This document shows positions 52,732 to 62,940 of a stretch of DNA of 64,000 nucleotides, piece after piece; within the stretch, counting starts at the first letter, position 1; each line of letters opens with the position of its first letter. The DNA is from Prevotella sp. (GTDB taxonomy: Bacteria; Bacteroidota; Bacteroidia; Bacteroidales; Bacteroidaceae). The notes below the pieces were generated by a model, which worked only from the letters and a program-made list of their open reading frames with translations, searched no databases and was not told where the DNA came from. Made by a program: the position numbers and the translations under genes. The DNA lies in the NCBI GenBank assembly GCA_017460515.1, contig JAFUAY010000010.1, forward strand, positions 91,520 to 155,519, in the 5' to 3' direction.

Positions 52732-54536
52732 TATTTTAGTTTTTCATCATTTTTTACCGTGAGTTTGCCGTCAATGATATAAACGCCCTTAGGCATGGTG
52801 TGCCATTGTTCTTTCGTTCCCATCTTCACACCCTGCAAATTGTAGATAAAGTCTGACGAACGTAGAACGAGGGAAGAAGTGAGCGGAGTGATGGCAGACA
52901 CAGACTCTAATGTACAGAAAGAAAAGTATGTCGGAGTATCGTATTTTGCCGATGCTGCATCATGCAGATACTTTCCGGTGTACTTATTGATTAGCGTGAA
53001 TCCCATACCGTCAACATACTGGATGTCCCACACTGCACCATTCTTGACATCCTGACCATTCTGACTATTCAATCCAAGAATGAAACTACAGTCTGCCACC
53101 GTAGAGAATCCGTTTAAGTAGCCAGGTGCATAGCCGCCCCAAACGCTATATTCTGTGTCCTGCGGAGTCATAAGTCGTAACAGGTAGCATCCGGACACCG
53201 TACTTGTTTCCATCTTGAACTTATATCCAGAATTGGTAGCAACAAAAGCTTTCTCATATACATCGTATGCCAGATTCTGGTCAGTAGTTCCATACAGGGC
53301 CTTCGCATCTGCTTCATTCACGATAGCGAACGAACGTCCAAAAGCCTGGTCTACCGAAGTCAGACGCTGGCCCAATTCATCAGTTCCTGCACTCTCAATA
53401 GTAATGTCAACAAGATGTTCCGTTCCCAGGAAGTCTGTCCAGGAAGCAGTAACAACGCCCTTGGTTCCTTCTTCCCCTACTTTCACACGACCATTGATAA
53501 TCGTAAAGTCATTACTGGTAAATGTAGCCTCAGCGGTCACATCCTCGCGATGGCTGTCTTGGAAGGTACACATCAGTTTCAGCACAACAGCGGTATTTGG
53601 TTTGGCAAGAATAGTCTGGCCGAAAGACTTCGGTGTGAAAAACACAGCCAGATTGTTCGGCAAGGTATAATCGGCATCTTTTCTCAGGTCACGTCCCATC
53701 ACTTTCAACACCTCGGCAGCATAGCGCCTGCCAAAGAGGCGATAGCCTGCAGCCGAGAAATGCCATGCATCAGTGCCATTGCCGGGTATATTCTCTGAGC
53801 TGACCACATGTCCTGTAGGAATCGCCTGCGGTATCTTCGCAACCACGGTATTGTGATAAGAACAACCGCCGCCCATATCTTCACGTTCAGTCTCACCGAC
53901 GAACAACGGCACATCAGCAGCATTCAGACCTAGGTCAGTAAGCATATCGTTATAAATCTTCTTCACCATATTCGGCCAATTCGGATCACCACAGTTCGAA
54001 CAGCCTTGATGCAAGAGGATGCCCTTGATGACACCCGATTCCTGAGCTTTCTTTGCCATAGTAATCAGACGTCCGTAGGGATTGCCGCCATAAAAGTTCT
54101 TCGCCAGCGTAGCCCACCATTCGTTAGGATTATCCTTCAGCTTCTGCTGATACTTGTCCTTATCAAACATCTCAATGGGACTGCCACCCATTGCTACAGC
54201 TACGACACCTATCTTAATGTTTGAGGGCAGTACTGCAACCATTGTACGACCAAAATAGTCTGAAGGTCCTAGTTTCCCCTGCGGACTCACAATAGGGCAA
54301 AGAGCTTTATACCAATTACCCGCAGTACGATTAGGGCTATCAAAATCTGTTGTTGCCAACATCTGGAAGCGATCATCTACATACTGATTGTCAATCTCTT
54401 CCCATTGGGCGTTACCTTCCATGTTCGATTGTCCAAAACACAAGTAGATATGGAAGTTGGGATCCACTTCTGCATGAGCCTTCACAAGGCTGGTCATCAG
54501 TCCCAGGAACATCATCAAAAGAATTTCCTGTTTCAT
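52731..54536 (-). CDS. CE6-like (SASA-domain) carbohydrate esterase
   Basis: A secreted esterase of about 600 residues. The N-terminal 260 residues are the SGNH-type SASA/CE6 fold: [17 protein letters not shown] with the Ser nucleophile, GVVAVAMGGSPIEMF, GILLHQGCSNCGDP, and DAWHFSAAGYRLFG with the Asp/His pair. Acetylxylan esterase is the likely role here. Next come an Ig-like region (FTSNDFTIINGRVKVG) and a module resembling a ricin-type lectin fold (WDIQYVDGMGFTLINKYTG). The tail FIYNLQGVKMG ... PKGVYIIDGKLTVK is a sorting signal. Its catalytic half resembles the N-terminal half of the gene at 32217, so the operon has two CE6-type domains. The frame extends 5 codons further (ATG at 54551), but MKQEILLM begins the hydrophobic signal. 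Confidence 0.87.
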   Translation of the reverse strand: MKQEILLMMFLGLMTSLVKAHAEVDPNFHIYLCFGQSNMEGNAQWEEIDNQYVDDRFQMLATTDFDSPNRTAGNWYKALCPIVSPQGKLGPSDYFGRTMVAVLPSNIKIGVVAVAMGGSPIEMFDKDKYQQKLKDNPNEWWATLAKNFYGGNPYGRLITMAKKAQESGVIKGILLHQGCSNCGDPNWPNMVKKIYNDMLTDLGLNAADVPLFVGETEREDMGGGCSYHNTVVAKIPQAIPTGHVVSSENIPGNGTDAWHFSAAGYRLFGRRYAAEVLKVMGRDLRKDADYTLPNNLAVFFTPKSFGQTILAKPNTAVVLKLMCTFQDSHREDVTAEATFTSNDFTIINGRVKVGEEGTKGVVTASWTDFLGTEHLVDITIESAGTDELGQRLTSVDQAFGRSFAIVNEADAKALYGTTDQNLAYDVYEKAFVATNSGYKFKMETSTVSGCYLLRLMTPQDTEYSVWGGYAPGYLNGFSTVADCSFILGLNSQNGQDVKNGAVWDIQYVDGMGFTLINKYTGKYLHDAASAKYDTPTYFSFCTLESVSAITPLTSSLVLRSSDFIYNLQGVKMGTKEQWHTMPKGVYIIDGKLTVKNDEKLK

Positions 54537-54557
54537 CTCTGTATAGTACACCTATTA

Positions 54558-57143
54558 TTATATATTTATCATGATTTTCTTCAAATCCTTGTCGGCTGAA
54601 CTATTGCCATAGAGCAGTTCGTAACGACCGTGCTTGACTCGCATAGTATTCGTCTCAGGGTCGAAGAACTCAAACGACTGTGGTGTGAGTTCCATCTTTA
54701 TTGTCTCCATCTGGCCGACCTTGATATTGACTCGTTTGAAAGCACGAAGCGACTTCATTGGTCCGTCAGGGTCTTGCAGGTTGCGGATATAAAGCTGAAC
54801 AATCTCCGTTCCATCCAGTTTTCCGGTATTCTTTACGGGGATGGTAATGGTTCCAGACTTACTGGAGTTTCCAGAGAATCCTGATACTTCAGCCTTTCCT
54901 ATCTCAAAGCTGGTATAACACATTCCATAACCGAAAGGATAGAGAGCATCATTGAAATAGCGGTACGTACGTCCCTTCATGGAATAGTCTTCATAATCTG
55001 GCAACTGACTGCTACTCTTATAGAAGGTGACAGGCAATTTTCCAGAAGGATTATAATCACCGAAGAGCACGTCAGCTACAGCTGTTCCTCCCTCTTGTCC
55101 CGGATACCATACCTGCAAGATGGCATCGCATGTCTCTGTTTCTGGCAGTAAAGCGATGGCAGAGCCAGAGCAGTTCACGAAGATTACGGTCTTTCCTGCT
55201 TCTTTCAATGCTTTAAGGAAATTGCGCTGTACGGCAGGCAGTTCGATATGCGTACGGTCTCCACCCTTGAAGCCATCAATATCCACAGGCATTTCCTCAC
55301 CTTCCAATGCGGGAGAGATGCCGCCCACGAAAATTACTTTCTGAATACCCTTCAGCTGATCGATGGTCTGTTGATAATCTATCGGATATTCTTTTGCAAT
55401 ATTGATCTTCAGGTTTGCATTATAAGTATGGATATGTGAGAAGACCACCTCTATATGATAGCTCTTGCCTTCCTCAGCTTGGATAGCAACACGATTAGGA
55501 GTGGTACGCCACGTATGATGACGGAACTGCTGCTTGCCATCAATAAACAGTTCAAAATGTCCACATCCCTCAACATTGACCACATACTCACCAGCCTTTT
55601 TCGGAGTGAATACTGTTTCGTATTTTGCCGAGAAATCCTCCACCTGTACGCCTGGTGCGAAGTTATGCATACCTGCTGTCGTTACTGACAGCGGATCTGT
55701 ATAATATTGTATGGTAACAGGTTTTCCTTCCATCTTACGATTATTCCAGAACATGCCCATCATACCTTTCTTACCGTCAAAGCTGCACTGCGAAGCTATC
55801 AGACAGTCTAACACTTTGTCGTAGGTCAGGTCGCAGGCGGAAGAATAGAGCAATTTCTTTTGTTTACCTTTGATTCCATCGAGAATCGTAACCGTATGAT
55901 TCGGCATACCATTATAGTTACCCCACATCATCGGAGCATTATCGGCATTCGGACCGATGACCGCAATCTTCTCCCGGCCTTTCTTCAATGGCAGCGTATT
56001 GTTATTGTTCTGCAAAAGGACGATGGTCTGTCTTGCCATATTCAGCGACAGATTAGCCGATTCCTTGGTCGACATGGCTGAATAAGGAATCTTTGACCAC
56101 TCTACGAGTGACGGATCATCCATCTCACCTAAGTCAAATCGGCCTTCCAGCAGACGGATGACATGTTTGTCGACCTCTGCTTCACTGATGAACCCACGAC
56201 GAACTGCTTCGGGAACACTCTTGTAGGCGTAGCGATAGCCACACTCCACATCCGTACCTGCCAATGTAGCCTTTGCTGATGCATGGGTGGCATCGGTCGA
56301 TGACTTGTGTGAGGTATAGAAATCACTGATGGCTCCACAGTCGCTCACTACGAGATAATTGAATCCCCACTCATCACGCAGAATCTGCTGCAACAGTCTT
56401 GTACTGCCACAACACGGATCATCATCCAATCGCTGATAAGCACACATCACCTCACGTACTTTGCTTTTCTGAACCAGATACTTGAAAGCGGGCATATATG
56501 TCTCCCAGAAATCACGTGGCGACACATCGGTAAGGTTAGCCGAATGACGAGTATATTCAGGGCCGCTGTGAACAGCATAGTGCTTGGCGCAAGCCCACAA
56601 TTTTCTGTACTTTGCAGTCTCAGGTCCTTGTAGTCCTCTCACCACGGCATCACCCATTACAGTTGTCAGATAGGGATCCTCACCATAGGTCTCTTGTCCC
56701 CTGCCCCATCGTGGATCACGGAAGATATTCACATTCGGTGTCCACACGCTCAGACTGTGGAACTTCTCATCCTCAACTTTTTGATCAATCATTCGGTGGT
56801 TATATTGAGCACGGAACTCCGTACTTGCCACGTCGAAACACTGATAAAGTAAATCAGGATTAAACGAAGCTGCCATTGCCACTGGTTCAGGGAACACTGT
56901 CACATTGCCCATATTGGCAGCACCATGCAGTGCTTCACTCCACCAGAAGAATTTCTTGATACCCAGTCGTGGAATAGCAGGGCTCTCGTCAAGCATCAAC
57001 TGTGCTTTCTCCTCCAGCGTCAGACGGGAGCAAAGGTCAACAGCACGCTCATGAGCACTCAGGCTCGTGTTCTTATACGGCTGAGCTGTGGCACCCATCA
57101 ACAGACAGGATGTAATTGCAAAAAGTATGTTTCTTTTGTTCAT
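54558..57143 (-). CDS. GH3 beta-glycosidase (probable beta-xylosidase) with PA14 insert
   Basis: An 861-residue exported enzyme (signal ILFAITSCLLMGATA). The GH3 layout is complete: FFWWSEALHGAANMGNVTVF, NIFRDPRWGRGQETYGEDP, WACAKHYAVHSGPEYTRH, and YLVVSDCGAISDFY with nucleophile Asp268. The second domain has AVIGPNADNAPMMWGNYNG and a PA14-like insert (KYETVFTPKKAGEYVVNVEG). A FnIII-like domain ends the protein. The layout resembles Prevotella/Bacteroides GH3 xylan 1,4-beta-xylosidases, which trim xylo-oligosaccharides in the periplasm. A GFSGNSSKSG stretch before the FnIII domain is coded by degenerate 9-bp repeats. It is the second gene of the operon, 34 bp after the GH43 gene. Confidence 0.93.
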   Translation of the reverse strand: MNKRNILFAITSCLLMGATAQPYKNTSLSAHERAVDLCSRLTLEEKAQLMLDESPAIPRLGIKKFFWWSEALHGAANMGNVTVFPEPVAMAASFNPDLLYQCFDVASTEFRAQYNHRMIDQKVEDEKFHSLSVWTPNVNIFRDPRWGRGQETYGEDPYLTTVMGDAVVRGLQGPETAKYRKLWACAKHYAVHSGPEYTRHSANLTDVSPRDFWETYMPAFKYLVQKSKVREVMCAYQRLDDDPCCGSTRLLQQILRDEWGFNYLVVSDCGAISDFYTSHKSSTDATHASAKATLAGTDVECGYRYAYKSVPEAVRRGFISEAEVDKHVIRLLEGRFDLGEMDDPSLVEWSKIPYSAMSTKESANLSLNMARQTIVLLQNNNNTLPLKKGREKIAVIGPNADNAPMMWGNYNGMPNHTVTILDGIKGKQKKLLYSSACDLTYDKVLDCLIASQCSFDGKKGMMGMFWNNRKMEGKPVTIQYYTDPLSVTTAGMHNFAPGVQVEDFSAKYETVFTPKKAGEYVVNVEGCGHFELFIDGKQQFRHHTWRTTPNRVAIQAEEGKSYHIEVVFSHIHTYNANLKINIAKEYPIDYQQTIDQLKGIQKVIFVGGISPALEGEEMPVDIDGFKGGDRTHIELPAVQRNFLKALKEAGKTVIFVNCSGSAIALLPETETCDAILQVWYPGQEGGTAVADVLFGDYNPSGKLPVTFYKSSSQLPDYEDYSMKGRTYRYFNDALYPFGYGMCYTSFEIGKAEVSGFSGNSSKSGTITIPVKNTGKLDGTEIVQLYIRNLQDPDGPMKSLRAFKRVNIKVGQMETIKMELTPQSFEFFDPETNTMRVKHGRYELLYGNSSADKDLKKIMINI
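54851..54886 (-). repeat. Degenerate 9-bp repeat (four units) inside GH3
   Basis: Plus-strand units TTCCAGACT, TACTGGAGT, TTCCAGAGA, ATCCTGATA encode a Ser/Gly-rich stretch (SGFSGNSSKSG). It is less regular than the GH31 tract, so relation to it is tentative. Confidence 0.5.
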
Positions 57144-57177
57144 CTCTCTTTCTGATTTATTCTTTCAACAACAAGGA

Positions 57178-58815
57178 TTACTTTTCATCACAGTGGAAAT
57201 CGAAGCTGTCAACATCGATGAAACCACCGATTTTCTTAGTTGCATAATTAAAAACAGCAAACTTCGACCCCATAAAGAAGCGGCGGTAGTCGAAACGCAT
57301 GTGATAGTCCTTCGTACCAATCTGCTCCCAGTTCTGTCCATCCATACTATAGTAGAAATTTGCCACATCATGTTTTCCTGGACGGAAGTCGCCATCAATG
57401 CGCAGCCAGATTGTCTTTGCCTTGGGATAGAGTAGAGTCAGGGCGATGCCTTTTTTCATATTCTCATCAACCTTCGTCACGGCCTTCTCACGATCAGTGA
57501 GACTCACCACCTGTTCGCTCATCTCCAAGAACATTGCCTTACCCACCTTCTTCAAGGTCAGCACACCGCTGTCACCATTGAAGGCACAGAAGCCGGCACA
57601 ATCGCCATCCTTCATCTTTGAATAGTCAATGCAGACAACACCTGTGCAAGTGGGCCCCATCATACGCTGTGTCAGAGTGTTGGGAGCCAAGTAGAGGTTT
57701 GGCACTACACGACAGGTCTTCAGACGAAGGAAGCCCGGACGCTCCGTGAGCGACCACGCATTGTCAACGGGGTTATGGTTCCACTGCCAGTGTTTGCCTA
57801 ATTCCGATGAACCAAACTCATCGGCACAGACAATGGTCTTCTCAGCTTCTCCGCTCCTATAGGGACGCATGGTAGCAGGCACTTTGCCGTTCTCGTCGCC
57901 CAGCATAGGCCATCCGTCAATCCATCTGACGGGTGAGAGCGTGAGCACACGACCTACGCCACCACGATCCTGGAACATGATTCCGTACCAGTCGCCCTCT
58001 TCAGTATCAACGATTGTTCCCTGTGCTAAATAAGAGAAGCCACCGAAGTCAGACTCCAGCACAACATTCTTTTCCCATTTAGCATTGAGGTCCTTTGTAC
58101 GATAGCAGACCTCACGACGATGACGACCAGGTGCATACACATGACTGATGAGCAGCGCATAGTAAGTTCCGTTATGTTTGATGACACGTGTTCCTTCAAG
58201 CAGTCCACGCTCGTCTTCCTCTCTCTGGAAATAATGGCGGCGACTACCTTCCACCACACCTTTCAGGTCTTTGGTCAATTGGCACATCTCGCCAGTTCCA
58301 AAGAACACATATGGTGTGTCATCATCATCAAAGAACAGCGTGGCATCATGGAAATGATTCAGTCGGCTATGGATAGTCCAAGGACCCTCAGCTTTCTCAG
58401 CCGTAAAGATATAGGTCTGTCCCATAGGTCCGCCTTCGTTGGGAGCCATGAGTGCCCAAAACTTCCCGTTATGGTACTTCAGCGAGGTAGCCCATTGTCC
58501 GCGACCATATGCCGTACCTACGCCCTCACCTTTCTGGTCAGCAAGGGGCAAAGAGAATGCCAAGTCATATTTCGGTGAATCGGTCAGCTTGTCAAAGATA
58601 TAGCCCACGGTCTCCCAGTTCTTCAAATCCTTCGATGCCATCACTGGCGCACCAGGCATTAAGTGCATGGTTGTCGACACCATGTAGAAAGTATCACCCA
58701 CACGGATAACATCGGGATCAGGCACATCAGCCCAAAGCATCGGATTCTTTATATTTTCACCGGCAACCGGCATCAGCAACAGCCACGTTGCGATTGCAAA
58801 CAAGAAACGTTTCAT
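57178..58815 (-). CDS. GH43 glycosidase with C-terminal beta-sandwich (probable first gene of the xylan operon)
   Basis: A 545-residue exported enzyme (signal LFAIATWLLLMPVAG). The catalytic domain has PDPDVIRVGDTFYMVSTTMH, NHFHDATLFFDDDDTPYVFFG and GLLEGTRVIKHNGTYYALL with the three GH43 acids. From about residue 345 a concanavalin-like sandwich follows (WQWNHNPVDNAWSLTERPGF ... NFYYSMDGQNWEQIG), as in two-domain GH43 beta-xylosidases and arabinofuranosidases such as subfamily 12. No CBM6 and no sorting tail are visible. It follows a good promoter (58849-58878), so it probably begins the operon. Confidence 0.92.
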   Translation of the reverse strand: MKRFLFAIATWLLLMPVAGENIKNPMLWADVPDPDVIRVGDTFYMVSTTMHLMPGAPVMASKDLKNWETVGYIFDKLTDSPKYDLAFSLPLADQKGEGVGTAYGRGQWATSLKYHNGKFWALMAPNEGGPMGQTYIFTAEKAEGPWTIHSRLNHFHDATLFFDDDDTPYVFFGTGEMCQLTKDLKGVVEGSRRHYFQREEDERGLLEGTRVIKHNGTYYALLISHVYAPGRHRREVCYRTKDLNAKWEKNVVLESDFGGFSYLAQGTIVDTEEGDWYGIMFQDRGGVGRVLTLSPVRWIDGWPMLGDENGKVPATMRPYRSGEAEKTIVCADEFGSSELGKHWQWNHNPVDNAWSLTERPGFLRLKTCRVVPNLYLAPNTLTQRMMGPTCTGVVCIDYSKMKDGDCAGFCAFNGDSGVLTLKKVGKAMFLEMSEQVVSLTDREKAVTKVDENMKKGIALTLLYPKAKTIWLRIDGDFRPGKHDVANFYYSMDGQNWEQIGTKDYHMRFDYRRFFMGSKFAVFNYATKKIGGFIDVDSFDFHCDEK

Positions 58816-58848
58816 ACAAGTTTTATATTAGTTATCGGATTTACGGTG

Positions 58849-58878
58849 CAAAGGTATTAAAAAAAAGGATTCTAGCAA
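58849..58878 (-). promoter_or_regulatory. Promoter of the twelve-gene xylan operon
   Basis: On the minus strand TTG (58878-58876) is 19 nt before TACCTTTG (58856-58849), matching the Bacteroidetes consensus. The GH43 ATG is at 58815, giving a leader of about 27 nt. No further promoter was clear between here and 32217. Confidence 0.75.
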
Positions 58879-58930
58879 CTATCGTTCGTTTCTTAAATCT
58901 TTTTATTTGTATCATTCCTATATAAAAAAT

Positions 58931-58964
58931 GTGGGCAAACATGCTTCAGTGCATGTCTGCCCAC
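58931..58964 (-). terminator. Terminator of the gene at 58987-62832
   Basis: Near-perfect 14-bp stem (58931-58944 with 58951-58964; GTGGGCA / TGCCCAC outer, ACATGC / GCATGT inner) with a 6-nt loop. On the minus strand it is followed by ATTTTTTATA. It insulates the xylan operon promoter from upstream transcription. Confidence 0.88.
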
Positions 58965-58986
58965 AAACGCTTATGGTATGATTAGA

Positions 58987-61900
58987 TTATTTTCTGATAA
59001 CCTTTTCCATGCGAACAGTACCATCGTTCATGTACTTCTTCACGATAGCGATACCACGAGGAGCAACCAGTACGCGACGTCCGTTCAGATCATAAAGTTC
59101 GATAGCGCGAACAGTAGCAGTATTAGCAACAGTCTCTACACCAGCCTCAGCATCCTCGTAAGCTTTCTTATAGTCGAAACCTGCAGCAGGAGCTGTCAAT
59201 ACGATGCGAACATCATTGAAGAAGGTGTGAGAGCCCTGGCTTGCATTTGCACCGAATGTCAGGAATCCGTCAGTAACAACGACACCCTCGATGGTTGTGT
59301 TAGCCTTCGGGTAGCTCTGACCGATATTCTGACAATCAGCAGTAGCTGCGAAGTTCAAAGCACGATCCTCGATGCCGCCATCTTCAACAGCAGGAGTCTC
59401 AGAAGTCTTTGCATAAATGAAACTCTCAGCCATGTTAGAAGCATCGTCACCAACACGCTCACCGAAGCCGATAACAATGTTATAAACACCTGCAGGCAGG
59501 TCAGTAACAGTCTGCTCTACGCGATAGCTTCCACCCCATGTCTGGAACATGCAGTCCTCAGCGATAATGCTGGTACCCTGTGAAGCCCCCCAGCCGCAAG
59601 ACAGTCCTGGACGTCCGAAGCCCTCGGGAACAACCCATCCGGGAACAGCCTCATCAGTAAAGTCGAGCTTATCAGAGAGCTTGTAAACGTTCGGGTTCTT
59701 AGCGAATACAGTCATGTCGTATGTAGGAGTTGTTTCCTCCAAGTTCTCATTATCCACAACGGGAGTAAACAGACCGTTCGCTTGCAGTGAGTCATAGAGA
59801 ACAAGCTTGATACGGTTCTTGATAGCTTCAACAATCTCATCGTCATCAGTCAGAGCCTTGTTTGCCCACTGAATCAACTCATCGTCAGCGGCAACGCCCA
59901 GAGCCTTCAGATCCTCAACACCCAAGCGGATGCGCTCTGTAGTAACCTTCACACCAGTAGAAGAGCAGGTAGACTCACCTTCAGTGAAGAGCAGGCTGGT
60001 AGTAGTAGCCATCTCACCCAACTCCTTAACAGCAACGGTCAGAGAATCATTGCTCTTCAGTACATTGTAGGTATAGAACAGCTGCCATACGGGTTCAGCC
60101 TCAGGATTAGCGATGGTGTCAGCAACGTTTCTCCACTCTGAAGAACCATTGTACTTAGCGTTCATAGCAACCAGTTCAGCAAACAGCTCAGTGGTCACGA
60201 ACTTCGTAGCCTGTGCGGGATCTCCATTAGGCATCTCGTTCTGACGCTGTACATCGATAGACTTCTTGATATTGGCATCATAGTTGTCACAGAGCTGACG
60301 GTGAGCCTTCATAGCCTCGTTCAAAGCATTCAGTTCTTCAGTAGCAGCAATGAATACAGAAGGAGCGGTATAGATATCCTTGTTTGCAAAGTGCTTCTCA
60401 TAAGCGGTCTTCAGTGCATCGATATCAGCACCATTGTAACGCTCGTCAGCATTGCCATCGATAGTTACCTTGGCATCATCAAGAGCCTTAGCCAGCATCT
60501 GGATATACTCAAGGCCTACAGTATTAGGAATATACTTCACGAGTACGTTAGCCAGGATAACACCATTCTGCCATGCATTTTCAGTAGGCTCACCCTGAGC
60601 GTTCTTAGCAACAACCCAACGCATCAGATACTGACCATCCTTCTCAGGAGCAAACTTAATCTTAGTGTAAGTTGAACCATTCACAGCGTCGCGCTTCTCG
60701 TTAAGCGTGATACCGTTATCAATTACCTGACTGAAGATTTCTTCACCCTCAGTTGTCAGAACCTGGAAGTTCATGTACTGACCAGCACCTGCCCAACGAC
60801 AAGAGTTGAATGTTACGGTATAGGTCTTACCACCCTCAAGGCTAATTTCATGACCGGTAGTTGCACCATATTCAAGATACCATGTACGCATGTAGAGACC
60901 TCTTGTGAAGTCACCACCAGCAGCAAACTCCATCATACGTGCACCAGAACCGTAGTTCATACCAGGAAGACGCTCTTCAGGTGTTTCACCATCAGCATAG
61001 AGAACATAACCTTCAGGAATTGAGCCAACAGCACACTCCGTAAAGTATTCAAGAGGAATGATAGTCTTTTCTACGTCATCGGGATTGGGTTCAACCTTAC
61101 CAATGTTGACAACGAAGATAGAATCGCCGAAATCATCATCTGCGAATTCCTTTTCACCAAACATCTTAGTGATGTGAACCTGGTATTCGCCAGTAGGCAG
61201 ATCGCCAGTAGAGGTGCGCTTGAAGGTAATCTCAGTTGCAAAGCCCTCAGCAGGATTAGCGACCAGTCTCTCAGTATTCAGGTAGCCCTCAATCTTAGCG
61301 CAGTTAGTCGGTTTGTCAAGAGTAATCTTGAAATCAGTAATGCTGTTAGGCAGGTTGAATGAACCTTCCTCAGGATCAGCAGCTACAATGATAGGAGCCT
61401 TGTATACATAAGCGTAAACATCCAAATCTTCAAAATCACTATTATAAGTACCCTCCAAATCGAAGTCCTTTACAGCCTCGCCATTCATTGAACCAGAAGT
61501 GTACTTCACCTGATAAGCGGCATCAGCAGGATTCTTGAATGCCACATTAACCTTGCTATTAGCTGTCAGTTCCAAATCATCATTCTCATCATTCAAGAAG
61601 ATGAAGAAGCGACCATCTTCAAAGCCCTCGATAGAAAGGATATCCTCGTCAGTAAGCTTCTTGCCGTTAACGGTTACCTCTACGCAGCTCTTCGGGAAGA
61701 ACACGCGCTTCTCAACAGTAGCCTTAGCCAAATCACCGATGTTGGTATCAAAGCCAAAGTCAGCATTAATAATGAAAGAGCCGAATTCAACAACGGTACC
61801 CAGTTTGAATACCTCGAACGAGATGTTGTCAAAATAGAATGTTACAGCATTATCCTTGTCATTATTCAGATCGAATGCAATGCTCTGGAAGCTCTTTCCA

Positions 61901-62832
61901 CCAAGATCAGCATTAACCGTTCCCTCAGCAGTGACAGTAGCCCACTCTTCAGTAACATCAAACTCAGGAATGATACCGCCAGCCAGATATGCACGAGGCT
62001 CAGCATGAGCACCTGTCGTAATCTTTGCAATAGCATTAGCCTTCACATCCATAGAGAAACGCCACTTGGTTCCTTCGGGAAGAGCCTCATTAGCCTTTAC
62101 GAACAGCTGTGTAGCCCATGTCTCTGTAGCACCAGCCAGAGAAGTGATGGCCAAGCCATTAGACTCAGCAACGCCAGCACCTTCAACGATAGTAGCAGGC
62201 TTCACGCCAGGAACGTTTACAGCATCCTCAGCAACAAAGAAAGAGCTTACGTCCTCACCATCAAAGTTACCATTGGTGATAACTGAAGTCCAACCGATAG
62301 GAGCCTTGGCAACCTGTTCGATCATCATGCTAACAATTGTGACATTTTGCCAGTTAGCGCCCTTGATAGCGTGCAGGTGAGCGTAACCCTTATCCTTAGC
62401 CAGCTGCTTCAGGTCAACATAGTAAACAGTCTCGCCTTCATTTTCACCTGCTTCTGAGGAGAAATACTTAGCAGACCATCCACCCTTTGTGTTGTCAATC
62501 AGGTGAGAATTTTCCTCAACATCAGCCCACTGACCTTCATCAACATCACGGTTGAGCAGGAAACGAGGAGTACCATCGCTCACTGTAACAATGAGTCTGG
62601 TGTAGTTAGACACATCAGCATAGTTCTTGACGTTTGTATCGCCATAAACGTTGCCTGCACCTTCGCCAATCACCCAAAGGCATTCAGCTGCACCTTGGTT
62701 CTTAGCATCAGCGCCCCAACCATCCCATGTGCAGAAAGGAACATCCTGCAAAGAGATAATTTCAGCGCTCACATTCACTGCGCCCAGCATGCAAAGCATC
62801 AGCGCGAGAAACATTTTGTAAGTTTTCTTCAT
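58987..62832 (-). CDS. Large secreted multidomain protein without recognised catalytic domain
   Basis: A 1281-residue protein with a clear signal (KMFLALMLCMLGAVNVSA) and a C-terminal tail (AIELYDLNGRRVLVAPRG ... VRMEKVIRK) like T9SS sorting signals. In between are several beta-rich stretches: an N-terminal region with CTWDGWGADAKNQGAAECLW, a CBM4/9-like sandwich (about 180-345, opening TSVITNGNFDGEDVSSFFV), Ig-like strands (ADPEEGSFNLPNSITDFKITL), the unnamed domain shared with GH98 and the CE1-like gene (about 589-767), a helical region (about 770-1050), and another sandwich near the end (GQSYPKANTTIEGVVV). No catalytic motif was found. A surface glycan-binding or scaffold role beside the xylan operon is plausible but unproven. 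It has its own promoter and terminator. Confidence 0.8.
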   Translation of the reverse strand: MKKTYKMFLALMLCMLGAVNVSAEIISLQDVPFCTWDGWGADAKNQGAAECLWVIGEGAGNVYGDTNVKNYADVSNYTRLIVTVSDGTPRFLLNRDVDEGQWADVEENSHLIDNTKGGWSAKYFSSEAGENEGETVYYVDLKQLAKDKGYAHLHAIKGANWQNVTIVSMMIEQVAKAPIGWTSVITNGNFDGEDVSSFFVAEDAVNVPGVKPATIVEGAGVAESNGLAITSLAGATETWATQLFVKANEALPEGTKWRFSMDVKANAIAKITTGAHAEPRAYLAGGIIPEFDVTEEWATVTAEGTVNADLGGKSFQSIAFDLNNDKDNAVTFYFDNISFEVFKLGTVVEFGSFIINADFGFDTNIGDLAKATVEKRVFFPKSCVEVTVNGKKLTDEDILSIEGFEDGRFFIFLNDENDDLELTANSKVNVAFKNPADAAYQVKYTSGSMNGEAVKDFDLEGTYNSDFEDLDVYAYVYKAPIIVAADPEEGSFNLPNSITDFKITLDKPTNCAKIEGYLNTERLVANPAEGFATEITFKRTSTGDLPTGEYQVHITKMFGEKEFADDDFGDSIFVVNIGKVEPNPDDVEKTIIPLEYFTECAVGSIPEGYVLYADGETPEERLPGMNYGSGARMMEFAAGGDFTRGLYMRTWYLEYGATTGHEISLEGGKTYTVTFNSCRWAGAGQYMNFQVLTTEGEEIFSQVIDNGITLNEKRDAVNGSTYTKIKFAPEKDGQYLMRWVVAKNAQGEPTENAWQNGVILANVLVKYIPNTVGLEYIQMLAKALDDAKVTIDGNADERYNGADIDALKTAYEKHFANKDIYTAPSVFIAATEELNALNEAMKAHRQLCDNYDANIKKSIDVQRQNEMPNGDPAQATKFVTTELFAELVAMNAKYNGSSEWRNVADTIANPEAEPVWQLFYTYNVLKSNDSLTVAVKELGEMATTTSLLFTEGESTCSSTGVKVTTERIRLGVEDLKALGVAADDELIQWANKALTDDDEIVEAIKNRIKLVLYDSLQANGLFTPVVDNENLEETTPTYDMTVFAKNPNVYKLSDKLDFTDEAVPGWVVPEGFGRPGLSCGWGASQGTSIIAEDCMFQTWGGSYRVEQTVTDLPAGVYNIVIGFGERVGDDASNMAESFIYAKTSETPAVEDGGIEDRALNFAATADCQNIGQSYPKANTTIEGVVVTDGFLTFGANASQGSHTFFNDVRIVLTAPAAGFDYKKAYEDAEAGVETVANTATVRAIELYDLNGRRVLVAPRGIAIVKKYMNDGTVRMEKVIRK

Positions 62833-62940
62833 GTGAAATACGTTTTTAAATTGGTTAATACAGTTATTAATAATAAGGTTTTAGTCTCATTTTCAGCCCG
62901 TATCCCCATACAAACGGGGCTTTTCTACGAAACTGCGGTG

